64,000 nt of DNA from the NCBI GenBank assembly GCA_903837355.1, contig CAILUI010000053.1:19756-83755 (forward strand), written 5' to 3'. Origin of the DNA: an uncultured Victivallales bacterium. Its GTDB lineage: Bacteria; Verrucomicrobiota; Lentisphaeria; Oligosphaerales; JAFGRS01. Position 1 is the stretch's first letter. The number at the start of each line of letters is the position of its first letter. The notes beneath the pieces were generated by a model, which saw only the letters and a program-made list of their open reading frames with translations, was not told the DNA's origin and did not search any database. A program made the position numbers and the translations under genes. Of this stretch, positions 35,198 through 44,512 are shown piece by piece.

Positions 35198-36043
35198 ATG
35201 AGGTCTGGCCCCCGCTACATGATCCGCTGCGACATGGAAGGCGTCAGCGGCATCGTCAGTTACGCCCAGGCGGAACCCGGGCAATCGGAGTATGGCTTCG
35301 GCCTCCGCCAGTTCCGGGCGGACCTGCGCGCCTGCCTCGACGGGCTGATCGCCGGCGGGGCCGGGGAGATCGTGGTCTACGACGAGCATTACTACGGGCG
35401 CAACATCGACCCGGAGTGGCTGCCGCAAGGGGTCTCGTTCATCGCCGGCAAACCTCCTTACCGGGCCGACTGGCCCGGGGGGCTGGAGGCGGACTTCGCC
35501 GGCCTGGTCCTGCTCGGTTTCCACTCGAGATATGGTACGCTCGGTGGCCTGCTTCACCACACCTACGAGCTCGACATCCGCGACCTGCGCCTGAACGGGG
35601 TCTCCGTGGGTGAAATCGGCATGGAAACCGCTATCGCGGGAGACCTGGGCGTACCGCTGCTCCTGGTCACGGCGGACAGCGCCGGCTGCCGCGAAGCGGA
35701 AGCCTTGGTGCGGGGCGTGGCCGTCGTCGCGGTGAAGGATGCGCTGGGCGAGACCGGCGGGCTCTGCCACCCCCTCACCCTGACTACTGCCTGGATCCGC
35801 GAGGCCGCCCGCGCCGTGGTCACACAGGCACCCCAAACCAAACCGTGGTTCTGCGGTCCGGAGGTGACGATGGAGGTAAGCCTCAACCCGGGGCGCTACG
35901 CCACGACACTCCGCCGTGAGCATGCCGCCATGGTCAATGCCGCCGGCGACATGGTCTTGCGGGGTCCGACAACAACCGCGGTCTGGGCCGAGTACTGGCA
36001 GCGAAAACTCCACACTCAGCAGATCCTGGCCGCAACGCCCTAG
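35198..36043 (+). CDS. M55 family D-aminopeptidase (DppA-like)
   Basis: 281 aa from the second of two adjacent ATGs (35195 and 35198); GAGG is better spaced for 35198. Zinc-ligand motifs of DppA-type enzymes are present: 'IRCDMEGVSGI' (Asp, Glu at about 12-14), 'VVYDEHYYGRN' (His), 'LGFHSRYGT' (His) and 'VGEIGMETAIAGDLGVP' (Glu). The family forms a decameric cytoplasmic peptidase that cuts D-Ala-D-Ala or other peptides, often for cell-wall recycling. It is 75 bases upstream of a TIM-barrel isomerase on the same strand. Confidence 0.9.
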   Translation: MRSGPRYMIRCDMEGVSGIVSYAQAEPGQSEYGFGLRQFRADLRACLDGLIAGGAGEIVVYDEHYYGRNIDPEWLPQGVSFIAGKPPYRADWPGGLEADFAGLVLLGFHSRYGTLGGLLHHTYELDIRDLRLNGVSVGEIGMETAIAGDLGVPLLLVTADSAGCREAEALVRGVAVVAVKDALGETGGLCHPLTLTTAWIREAARAVVTQAPQTKPWFCGPEVTMEVSLNPGRYATTLRREHAAMVNAAGDMVLRGPTTTAVWAEYWQRKLHTQQILAATP

Positions 36044-36118
36044 CCCAAACCGACTCCCGAAAGCAACACCGCGACCCCCAACCGCCAACCAGGGCAGAGA
36101 AGGAACCCGGTACCGCCC

Positions 36119-37036
36119 ATGGACACCCCGATCACCGAATACGCCCGCCTCGGTTTGGTTCACCACATGCTCTACCCGGACTGCGGCGAACATCCGACCG
36201 AGCATGTGGGTACGCTCAAAGCCATCGCCGCCCGCTCCGACATCGAGACGTTCGACTGCTGCCTACCCTACGACGAGGGCGCACGAGCTGAACTCATCCC
36301 AACGCTCAGGGCCTGCGGCAAAGTGGACCTCACCTTCGCCACCCATTTCTTCCCCCTGCGCAAGCTCTCCCTCTGCACGACCAGCGTCACTGAGCAGGCG
36401 CAGGTGCGCATGATCATGAGAGACATGGTCGCTCAGGCCGCGGCCAGCGGGGCTACAGGCTTCATCTTCGCGTCCGGTGGTCCGTCCCCGGACCGGGCCA
36501 CGCCGGCGCACCACGCCGCCTTCGCCTCGTTCTGCCGCTGGCTCTGCAACGAGCTCCGACCGCACGGCATCAGCGCCCTGCTCGAGCCCTTTGATATGAC
36601 CATCGACAAGAAGTTCCTCTATGGCCCGACGGTGGCGTGCGTAGCCCTGATTGAAGCCTTGCGCCCAGCGGTGACCAATCTGGGGCTCGAGCTGGACATG
36701 GCGCACCTGCCCTTGATGGGCGAGAGCTTCGAGCACGCCATCCGCGCCGCCGCGCCCCATCTCCGACGGGTGCACTTGGGCAACTGCGTACTCCGCGACC
36801 CGGCGCATCCGCGGTACGGCGACACCCACCCGCCGATGGGCTACCCCGGCGGCGAGATTGGCGAGCCGGAGCTGACCGACATCCTGCGCTTGCTCCTGGA
36901 CGTGGGCTTCCTCGACCGGAGGAGACGCGGCAACGTGGTCATCGAGATGACCCCATGGCCGGGCAAGACCGTGGACGAGACGGTCACCGATGCCTTCGCA
37001 CGGCTGCAGGCGGCCTGGAAATGCGTCCAGAGTTGA
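36119..37036 (+). CDS. sugar phosphate isomerase/epimerase-like TIM barrel
   Basis: 305 aa. It reads as the xylose-isomerase-like/AP-endonuclease-2 barrel: 'ALLEPFDMTIDKKFLYG' (metal Glu on a strand end), 'LGLELDMAHLPLMGES' (Asp, His), 'RRVHLGNCVLRD' (His) and a late 'VVIEMTPWPGK' (Glu). Such enzymes isomerise or epimerise sugars or inosose with a divalent metal. It lies in a likely two-gene unit with the M55 peptidase. Another barrel of this superfamily is at 45648. Confidence 0.85.
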   Translation: MDTPITEYARLGLVHHMLYPDCGEHPTEHVGTLKAIAARSDIETFDCCLPYDEGARAELIPTLRACGKVDLTFATHFFPLRKLSLCTTSVTEQAQVRMIMRDMVAQAAASGATGFIFASGGPSPDRATPAHHAAFASFCRWLCNELRPHGISALLEPFDMTIDKKFLYGPTVACVALIEALRPAVTNLGLELDMAHLPLMGESFEHAIRAAAPHLRRVHLGNCVLRDPAHPRYGDTHPPMGYPGGEIGEPELTDILRLLLDVGFLDRRRRGNVVIEMTPWPGKTVDETVTDAFARLQAAWKCVQS

Positions 37037-37170
37037 CGTTCACACCCTGACTCCAGCACGGCCCGATCCGCACTGGTTCGAGCCTAGCACGCCACGGTCC
37101 TTGGCGATCCGAAGTACGAATGCGTTGACGGCAAAACCGATCCTGCGGGGGGATCAGGTCTTCCAATGGG

Positions 37171-39681
37171 TCACTCGAGCGTGTAGGCGGGATCGGGTTC
37201 GGCGGGGGTCTGATCCAGGCCACGCTGCCAGTTCCCCTCGTGGGTCCCCTCGAGGCGTTCGCCGTGGCGCAGGCGCTGCCAGATGTGGGCGACGTCAGCG
37301 GGCTCGTAGGGCCGCCAGATGAACTCGGCGCGCAGGCGGCGGGCGCCCAGCGCCAGCAGCTCGTCCAGGTGGTGCGACCAGCATAGCGGCGCGGCGTTGA
37401 CAATCACGGTCTGGCCATGATCGTTGATGGCCAGGAGCCGGTCCGAACGCCTGGACTCAAGCCGCATGCTGCCGGCGCCGCAGGTCGCATGATTGCCGCT
37501 GCAACCGCCGCGGGCACTGGAGAAGGCGCAGACGGCCGAGATGGCCAGGGGCGTATCCTGATAGATCAAGACGCGCGCGGTCTCGCCAAGGTGGGCCAGC
37601 AGGTGGGCCAGATTCTCGCGGCCGTCCTCGGGCGAGCAGGTCACGGAGCTGAAGCCGAGTTCCGCCAGCGCCGCGGCGGACAGCCGGTTGAGCACATACA
37701 ACGGCCAGCCTGCAGCCAGGTCGAGCGCCGCAGGATCGCCCAGGTAGCTGAGCCCGGCCAGGTTCGACACCTCCCAGCGCTGATAGCCGGCCGCGCGCAG
37801 ACGCTGAATACGCGGCTGGAGCAGCGCCGCCAGCGCCGGCCGGATCACCGCCGGCAAGGCCAGACGCAGGCGCTCACCCCCAACGCGCGCGGCAAGGTCG
37901 GCCACCGCCTGGTCCACCTCGGCATCGCTGAGGCGGTGGATGAACAGCGTGACCTGGGCCAGCGCCTGCAGGTCCTCGGCCGCCAGGCCTCCCAGGAACT
38001 CGGGCCGGTCGACGGCGATCTCCCAGGCGACCGGCGTCGGCGCGTCCGAGCCCTGGCCAAACCGCGGCGCCAGCGCCTGCTGAGCACGCTCGCACATGCG
38101 GCCCGCCAGGGCCTCATCGAGGCTGTTGACGACGCGCCGACGCAGTTCGTTGAAGTCCGCCATGCGGGCAAACCGGCCATCCGGGTTGGAGACCGCCACG
38201 CCGGCACAGGAGAAGACGGTACCACCGAGTTTCTGGAAGGCCTGCCGAGCGATTTCCAGCACGGCGGCAGGATCGCGCGCCGCCTCTGCCGACACCGCCG
38301 CCGGCAGCTCAGCGGTCGCGGTCAACTCCGGGCCGTTGCCCAACTGCAGCCGCGCCGTGGCCACCCAGGCTGCCGGCGTGCGAGTCACACTGAAGGACGT
38401 CGGTAGGTGCATCCCGTGGGCCCCCGGGCGCGGCACCGACCAGCGGTACGAGCGCTTGACCGCCTGCGAGGAGCCACAGTAGATGGGGGCGCCAACCGGC
38501 AGAGGCGGATGCCGCGCCGGCAGCGGCACCGCCACCCGGGTGCCGGGCTTAGCCTCAAACACACTGCGCCCATCGGCCTTCGCCGAGGACGGGCACAGAC
38601 GGATCTCCTCGACCCCGAAACCAAATGGCTTCTCGCGCTCCTGCAGATCCAGTTGCAGCCCGTCAAAGCGCTCCAGCGTACGCTCGCGGACCGTGAAGAC
38701 CAGCCATTCCGGCTCGCCGCGCACGACGGTATCGACAACTCCTACAGGCGCCCCGCGATGGCCGACAGTGGCGGGATCCGTCACCCCGCGCTCGCGCGTC
38801 GTTTTGACATGGAAGGACGTCCAAGGCCGACTGAAGACCGTCTTCACGTCGTGCTCAAGACAGCGACGTTCAGCGTCGTTCAGGGTGCCATCGAGGAGGG
38901 CACGGTAGTAGCGCGTGACCGTGGCAACATAGAGCGGGCTCTTCTTGCGCCCCTCAATCTTGAGCGAATGCACCCCCGCCTGACACAACGCCGGCAGAGC
39001 CTCCGCCAAGGCCAGGTCCTTCATCGACATCAGGGCCAGCGGAATCTGCCCATCGTCAACACGAAAAGCGTTGCGACAGAGATATGAACAGCAACCGCGG
39101 TTGCCGCTCGATCCGCGCAGGTGCGAACTCAGCAGACAGAGGCCGCTGTAGGCGTAGCACAGCGCGCCATGCAGGAAGACCTCCACCTCCAGATCAGGCA
39201 GCGCCGCCACCTCGGCGATCTCGGCGCTGGTCAACTCACGCGCCAGCACCACGCGGCGGATACCCAGACGGCGAAGCTGCGCCGCGCCCGCGGCGCTGTG
39301 GATCGCCATCTGCGTACTGGCGTGCAAACGCAGGGTCGGGAAGTGCTGGCGGGCCAACTGACAGAGACCAAGGTCCTGCACGATCAGCGCGTCGACCGCG
39401 ATCAACTCCAACTGCGCCAGCAGTTCGGCGACCGCAGGCAACTCGTGCTCCAGGAGAACCGTGTTAAGCGTGACATAGACGCGGCGGGCCGGGGTGAAGG
39501 CCGTGTGGGCGTAATCGGTCAGTTCGGCAACCTCGCCCAGATCGAAATTGGCAGCGTCGGCGCGGGCGCTGAAGCGCTTCAGGCCGAGATAGACCGCATC
39601 GGCGCCGTGCTGGAAGGCGGCATAACCCGCCTCCAGACTGCCGGCCGGCGCCAGCAGTTCAGGATGTCCACTGGATAGCAT
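37171..39681 (-). CDS. U32 peptidase-family protein, probable RNA hydroxylation enzyme
   Basis: 836 aa. The N-terminal U32 domain opens with 'ELLAPAGSLEAGYAAFQHGADAVYLGLKRFSAR' and carries the signature 'VEVFLHGALCYAYSGLCLLSSHLRGSSGNRGCCSYLCR' with Cys at about 175, 182, 197/198 and 202. A DUF3656-like middle follows ('SLKIEGRKKSPLYVATVTRYYRALLDG'). Size and layout fit RlhA (23S rRNA hydroxycytidine) or TrhP (tRNA hydroxyuridine) rather than a protease. The C-terminal 200 residues include extra cysteines ('CAFSSARGGCSGNHATCG'). It is monocistronic and convergent with the barrel gene. Confidence 0.85.
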   Translation of the reverse strand: MLSSGHPELLAPAGSLEAGYAAFQHGADAVYLGLKRFSARADAANFDLGEVAELTDYAHTAFTPARRVYVTLNTVLLEHELPAVAELLAQLELIAVDALIVQDLGLCQLARQHFPTLRLHASTQMAIHSAAGAAQLRRLGIRRVVLARELTSAEIAEVAALPDLEVEVFLHGALCYAYSGLCLLSSHLRGSSGNRGCCSYLCRNAFRVDDGQIPLALMSMKDLALAEALPALCQAGVHSLKIEGRKKSPLYVATVTRYYRALLDGTLNDAERRCLEHDVKTVFSRPWTSFHVKTTRERGVTDPATVGHRGAPVGVVDTVVRGEPEWLVFTVRERTLERFDGLQLDLQEREKPFGFGVEEIRLCPSSAKADGRSVFEAKPGTRVAVPLPARHPPLPVGAPIYCGSSQAVKRSYRWSVPRPGAHGMHLPTSFSVTRTPAAWVATARLQLGNGPELTATAELPAAVSAEAARDPAAVLEIARQAFQKLGGTVFSCAGVAVSNPDGRFARMADFNELRRRVVNSLDEALAGRMCERAQQALAPRFGQGSDAPTPVAWEIAVDRPEFLGGLAAEDLQALAQVTLFIHRLSDAEVDQAVADLAARVGGERLRLALPAVIRPALAALLQPRIQRLRAAGYQRWEVSNLAGLSYLGDPAALDLAAGWPLYVLNRLSAAALAELGFSSVTCSPEDGRENLAHLLAHLGETARVLIYQDTPLAISAVCAFSSARGGCSGNHATCGAGSMRLESRRSDRLLAINDHGQTVIVNAAPLCWSHHLDELLALGARRLRAEFIWRPYEPADVAHIWQRLRHGERLEGTHEGNWQRGLDQTPAEPDPAYTLE

Positions 39682-39871
39682 ACTGGTGTCCTATACAAAC
39701 CACGCGAGGCAGCACCCACACGACCTCACCTTACCCTCGCAGACGCGATCTGCGAGGCGATGGCAGGAAGTCCACCGCCGGTTGACGCGGTCCGGGCGGC
39801 GGAGTAGCTTCACCTCACGCCAAGGAGATGACGGGCTTTACGGCCCAGCCCGCAGAGGAGAGCGACACACC

Positions 39872-42800
39872 ATGAGATCACGCCCGATGCCCCACGTCCT
39901 GGTGTCCGGCCTCGCGCTCACGGGAACGCTGAGCGTAGCCGCCGCGGACCTGGGCCGGCCCAACCTGGAACGCCAACTGGGCCAGCCGGCGGACATCGCG
40001 GCGAGCGCCTACCTGTACCGCGCCGACCGCCCGGCGGCGGCGAACCCGCCAGAGGCCTGGCTCCTGCTGGTGCAGCACGCCGGACTGCCCTACGACCAGC
40101 CCGCCGACATCGCCGCGCCGGCCGTGCGTCAGGCCCTCTGCGGTCTCCTCTGGGAAGAGGTGCGGCCACTGCGGCGCGTCGACCTCGAATGGCCCGCCAC
40201 CGCCACCGCCATCCCGCCGCCGGCTGAACTCATGCTGACCTGCTTCGACGCCACCGATGGCACGGCCCACACCTGGTGGAACCCACGGACTCTCCGCGAC
40301 GCCGGCAAGCCCGACGTGAGCCCTGACGGGCGCCGCTACAGCTACGTTATTCCGGTTGATACCTGGGGCTTGGTGGTGGCCCTGCGTGGCAACCAAGACG
40401 CCGCCTCGTACTCGGTACCGACGCTCCGCGCCCTGGTTCCGGACCCCTGGAAGCGGGCCGATCTGGAGATCGAGTGGGGCTTCGCTGACGCGACCGCGGG
40501 CCGCGACTACAGCGGTCGGATCGAGGGCTACGACGCCGTCATCGCCGACCTGCGCCCCCTGGCCGACGACCCGCACACCACCCTGACCGGCCCGCAGGCC
40601 TGGCTCTCACCAGGCCCGGGCGACGGTCGCCGGGGCGTACGCTTGAGCGTCCTCTACATGGGCACCTCGCGGTGGCGACAGGTCTGGCCCTATCACGCCC
40701 AACCCGAAGACGTGGCGCGTTCGATTCTGACTGTCTGGACCGCGGCCGGCAGCTTCTCCTTCCAGGTCGCCGACCTCGAGGCGGGACCAATCCTGGCGCC
40801 CGAGTACGGCTTCTTCGTGCGCGCGGCCGCCCTCTTCCAAGCCCCCGCCGACGCCACCGCGCAAGCGCTTCTCCCGACCACAGCTCCCCTGCTGCTGAGC
40901 GAGCGGATGGAGCAGATTCCGGGCGTGCCCAAGAGCCGCGGTTGGGCCAGCAGCACCATCCCCTGGTTCGGCGTCAACGCCGACACCGAAGCCGGCGTGG
41001 CCGGTAGCTTGACCCTGCCAGCCCGCAGCGCGGCCATGCATCCGTCGCCGACCCTCGACGTGGCCGTCGGCTGGCGCAGCCCTCTGGCGGGCCAGATCAG
41101 CATCCAGGCCAAGGTGGCGATGGCGGATTCGGCCGGCGGTAACGGCGTCGACTGGGCGCTGGTGCTGCAGACCGCCGCCGGGCGCCAGGTCCTGGCCGAG
41201 GGTGCAGTCGGCACGGGCGGCGCCCAGGCGATCCCGGGGCCGGCGGACGCGGGCAAACTGGCCGCCGTCGCCGTACAACCGGGCGACCTGCTGTCGCTGG
41301 TGGTCGGCGCCAAGGGCGGCGACCATGTCTGCGACACCACCGTTGTCGGTCTGGTGCTCACCGAAGTCGGCGGTCAGAAGCGCGTCTGGGACCTGACCCG
41401 AGACGTGCTGGACGACGTCCAGGCGGGCAACCCCCACGCCGACAGCCAGGGGCACGCCGACACCTGGCAGTTCCAGGCGGCGCCCACCGGCCAGTTGGCG
41501 CCGGCCCAGCCAACGCCCTCGGCCCCGCCCTTCAACCAGGCCTCCCCGGCCGTGACCGCCAAGGCCTTTGTGCGCGAGCTGGCCGGCCGGAATCTACAGA
41601 CGATCCGGCAGCGGGTCCGGCAGCACCCCGAACAGACCTGGGAGGGTGCCGTCGAGGCCATGCGCCCGGGCGAGGACCTGCCGCCCCATCCCACGCCGCC
41701 CTTTGGGCCGGCCATGCAGGTCGAGGTGCCCAGCGCCCGGCTCAGCGCCCAGTGGCAACTCGGCGCCTGGCATATCCTGCGGCACTCGGAGAAGGACGCA
41801 AACGGCACCTGGCACTTCAACGATTTCCCCTTCGGAATCCTCGCCTCTGAGACCTACATGCTCCTGCGCGCCCTGGACCTGCAAGGGATGCACCAGGAAG
41901 CCGCCGATGGCCTCGATCAGTGGCTGCGCCTGCCCACCGCCCCCACGGTCGTCCCCGGCCAGGGCGGTCACCACGGGTGGGCGCGGTCGGACCGGCCCCT
42001 GGGCCATTTCACCGATGGCCAAGGCTGCCTGACCCACGCCGAAGGCCCAGCCGGCGCCGGCGGACACATGGACGGCGTGCATAGCATGGGCCCCGGCGCC
42101 ATCGCCTTTGCCGCCGGCGAGCACTTCCTGCTGACCGGCGATCTCGACTGGCTCAGACCCCGCGCGGCGCGCCTGCTGGCCAATGCCGAGTGGATCCTCC
42201 GCCAGCGCCAGGTGCTGACCACCGTACTCCCGGGTGGGCAGCGCCTGTGGAGCAAGGGCCTGCAGCCGGCACATGTGGTGACCCCGGACAGCGAGTGCAT
42301 GCACATGCAGTTCTACGAGTCGGAGGCCTACTACTGGCTGGCTGTCGTGCGCACGGCCGACCTGGTCAGTCGCGTCGATCCCCCGGCCGGTGCCAGGCTG
42401 GCGGCGGCGGCGGCAGCCTACCGCCAGGACCTCCTGGAGGCCGTCGGGCGCTCGATCACGCTTACACCCGTGGTGGCGGTCCGCGACGGCACCTACCGCT
42501 CGTTCATTCCCTTCGCTCCCTATGTGCGCGGCTTCGCCGCCGGCGCCTGGGGCTGGCGCCGCTGCCAGGGGCACGTCGGGGCGCTCTACTGGGACACGGT
42601 GCAGTCCGCCGACCCGCTCGTCAGTCCCAGCGGCCTGCTGGCGCCCCTCGACCCACGGGTCCAGGGGCATCTGGACGTGCTGGAGGACCGCTTGCTGCTG
42701 GAGAACATGAAGGTCCACGCCCGCACGCCCGGCTATGACCCGGAGACGCACTGGTTTGCCCATGCCAGTTGGCAGTACCAGTGCGGCCTGGAGCGGCACG

Positions 42801-43312
42801 CCAACATCCATCTGGCGGCCGACGACGCCCCCAACGCCATCCGCAGCGTGCTCAACCAGTACGCCGTGGACATCATGCCCGGCGAGTACACCTTCCGCGA
42901 ACACACCACCGGCGGGCCGCCCGACAAGATCTACGAAGAAGCCTGCTTCCTCGAGCGCTTCCGGCAGTTGCTGGTCATGGAGGAGGGCGCGGCGCTCTGG
43001 CTGGCCCGGGCCACCCCGCGGGCGTGGCTGGCCCAAGGCGAGCGGATCGCCGTGCGGAACGCGCCGACCACCTTCGGCCCGGTCAGCTACGAGATCGTCT
43101 CGGACGTCGACCACGGTCGCATCGCCGCCACCCTGGAGATGCCTGCCCGCAACCCGCCGGCGGTGGTGCTGCTGCGCTTCCGTCACCCCGAGGCCGCGCC
43201 CAGCCGCAGCGTGACCGTCAACGGCAACGCGTGGACGGCGTTCGACCCAGCGGCGGAGTGCGTACGGCTGGAGGGAATGACGGGGAGAGTAACGGTCGAC
43301 GTGAGTTACTGA
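39872..43312 (+). CDS. very large secreted protein with six-hairpin-glycosidase-like C-terminal half
   Basis: 1146 aa from the ATG at 39872 (GAGGAG upstream; signal peptide MRSRPMPHVLVSGLALTGTLSVAAA). The first ~340 residues look like beta domains with carbohydrate-binding-like strands ('ADLEIEWGFADATAGRDYSGRIEGYDAVIADLRPL'). A jelly-roll follows (about 360-500). From about 570 an all-helical (alpha/alpha)6 region is read from 'FPFGILASETYMLLRALDLQGMHQEAADGLDQWLRL', 'GPGAIAFAAGEHFLLTGDLDWLRPRAARLLANAEWI' and 'MHMQFYESEAYYWLAVVRTADLV'. The probable role is a glycan hydrolase or lyase; catalytic residues are not assigned. Confidence 0.72.
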   Translation: MRSRPMPHVLVSGLALTGTLSVAAADLGRPNLERQLGQPADIAASAYLYRADRPAAANPPEAWLLLVQHAGLPYDQPADIAAPAVRQALCGLLWEEVRPLRRVDLEWPATATAIPPPAELMLTCFDATDGTAHTWWNPRTLRDAGKPDVSPDGRRYSYVIPVDTWGLVVALRGNQDAASYSVPTLRALVPDPWKRADLEIEWGFADATAGRDYSGRIEGYDAVIADLRPLADDPHTTLTGPQAWLSPGPGDGRRGVRLSVLYMGTSRWRQVWPYHAQPEDVARSILTVWTAAGSFSFQVADLEAGPILAPEYGFFVRAAALFQAPADATAQALLPTTAPLLLSERMEQIPGVPKSRGWASSTIPWFGVNADTEAGVAGSLTLPARSAAMHPSPTLDVAVGWRSPLAGQISIQAKVAMADSAGGNGVDWALVLQTAAGRQVLAEGAVGTGGAQAIPGPADAGKLAAVAVQPGDLLSLVVGAKGGDHVCDTTVVGLVLTEVGGQKRVWDLTRDVLDDVQAGNPHADSQGHADTWQFQAAPTGQLAPAQPTPSAPPFNQASPAVTAKAFVRELAGRNLQTIRQRVRQHPEQTWEGAVEAMRPGEDLPPHPTPPFGPAMQVEVPSARLSAQWQLGAWHILRHSEKDANGTWHFNDFPFGILASETYMLLRALDLQGMHQEAADGLDQWLRLPTAPTVVPGQGGHHGWARSDRPLGHFTDGQGCLTHAEGPAGAGGHMDGVHSMGPGAIAFAAGEHFLLTGDLDWLRPRAARLLANAEWILRQRQVLTTVLPGGQRLWSKGLQPAHVVTPDSECMHMQFYESEAYYWLAVVRTADLVSRVDPPAGARLAAAAAAYRQDLLEAVGRSITLTPVVAVRDGTYRSFIPFAPYVRGFAAGAWGWRRCQGHVGALYWDTVQSADPLVSPSGLLAPLDPRVQGHLDVLEDRLLLENMKVHARTPGYDPETHWFAHASWQYQCGLERHANIHLAADDAPNAIRSVLNQYAVDIMPGEYTFREHTTGGPPDKIYEEACFLERFRQLLVMEEGAALWLARATPRAWLAQGERIAVRNAPTTFGPVSYEIVSDVDHGRIAATLEMPARNPPAVVLLRFRHPEAAPSRSVTVNGNAWTAFDPAAECVRLEGMTGRVTVDVSY

Positions 43313-43342
43313 GATCCCGGCGGCGCCAGCGACGCACGCTCG

Positions 43343-44353
43343 TCAACGGGCGACGCAGCAGAGCTCACGGTGGTTCGACGGCAGGTGGCTGGCACGGACG
43401 TCGCGAAACCCCATCCGCCGGATGCGCGCCAGGGTCGCAGGGATCCCGTCGATGATCCGCTGATCGTTGAGCTTGAGGGTCAGCACGGCGCCGCGCAAGG
43501 TCCGGCGCAGGCGCGGCAGGAAGCGCTGGATGGCGTGCAGGGCGACTGGTGGGGCAAGATTCACGTCGAGCAGCAGCCAGTCCACACGCGGCGGCAGATC
43601 CTCCCAGCGCAGGGCGTCGATCTTGATCGGCAGATGCTCGACCCGCGCCGCGGCCGGACCGCGGTAGGCAAGCACGCCGGGGTTCATCGGCGCTGAATCC
43701 ACGCCCCACACGGTGACGCCGCGCCGCGCCAGCGCCAAGGCGGCGCCGCCCGGGGCGCTGCCGATTTCGAGGGCCACATTGCCGGGGCGCACATCGAGTC
43801 CGGCCCAGAGGATCGCCTCTTCGATCTTGGCGAACGCCCGCGACGGCGATTCGGGGGGCACGACCACCTCCGGCAGGCCGCCGGGCACCCCCCAGCGCCC
43901 GGCGCCATGCTGATGCAGGCCGACCAGGCACGGCTCGCCGGGCGCCACGACCACATCCACAACCAGATCGCCCGCCTGCGGCTGCGTCTCCGGGAGGAAG
44001 CGAGCGCCGGCCAACAGCGCTTCACGCAGGCGGGTGACCTCGGCGGCAGCGTCTGCCGCGGCCGGGTCGCGAGCGAAGACATGCAAGCGCAGGCCGGTCG
44101 CCGCCAGGCCAGGTTCGGCCCCCAGCAGGGCGGTCACATCCTCGGCGCTGGTGGCACGGCCCAGCGACGCCCCCCAGACGCGCGCAAACACCGCCTCGAG
44201 GTCGAGGGCGGCCGAGGTCGCCGTGTCGCTCACCCACGTCACCAGCCCCGGACGCGCAAAGGCGGGCCGCAAACGCGGCTGAGTGCGCGCGACGTCCGCC
44301 TTGAGCAAGCGTTCGGAGCCGACCTGGCAACAGGCGAAGGCGTGAAAGGACAT
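43343..44353 (-). CDS. FtsJ/RlmM-like RNA 2'-O-methyltransferase
   Basis: 336 aa. The N-terminal half (about 1-130) resembles a THUMP-type RNA-binding region; the C-terminal half is a SAM methyltransferase with motif I 'ALEIGSAPGGAALALARRG'. The K-D-K-E tetrad of 2'-O-ribose methyltransferases can be read: Lys in 'AFAKIEEA', Asp in 'LLLDVNL', Lys in 'LTLKLND' and Glu in 'SNHRELCCV'. This is the RlmM/FtsJ group, which modifies 23S rRNA. Ribosome site is weak. It is convergent with the large secreted gene and divergent from the Gfo/Idh/MocA gene. Confidence 0.85.
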   Translation of the reverse strand: MSFHAFACCQVGSERLLKADVARTQPRLRPAFARPGLVTWVSDTATSAALDLEAVFARVWGASLGRATSAEDVTALLGAEPGLAATGLRLHVFARDPAAADAAAEVTRLREALLAGARFLPETQPQAGDLVVDVVVAPGEPCLVGLHQHGAGRWGVPGGLPEVVVPPESPSRAFAKIEEAILWAGLDVRPGNVALEIGSAPGGAALALARRGVTVWGVDSAPMNPGVLAYRGPAAARVEHLPIKIDALRWEDLPPRVDWLLLDVNLAPPVALHAIQRFLPRLRRTLRGAVLTLKLNDQRIIDGIPATLARIRRMGFRDVRASHLPSNHRELCCVAR

Positions 44354-44512
44354 GGCGTTCGCCTATCCGTGATGGTGAGTTACGTTCCGAGCGACCAGCA
44401 GAAGATAGCCCCGGCACGGAGCGACGCAAGGCTTGGGCAAACCGTACTGGGAACCGGCACTGCGACTGTGTATGGTTCCGCTTGACACCCCAGCGCAACC
44501 GGAGGAGGGTCC

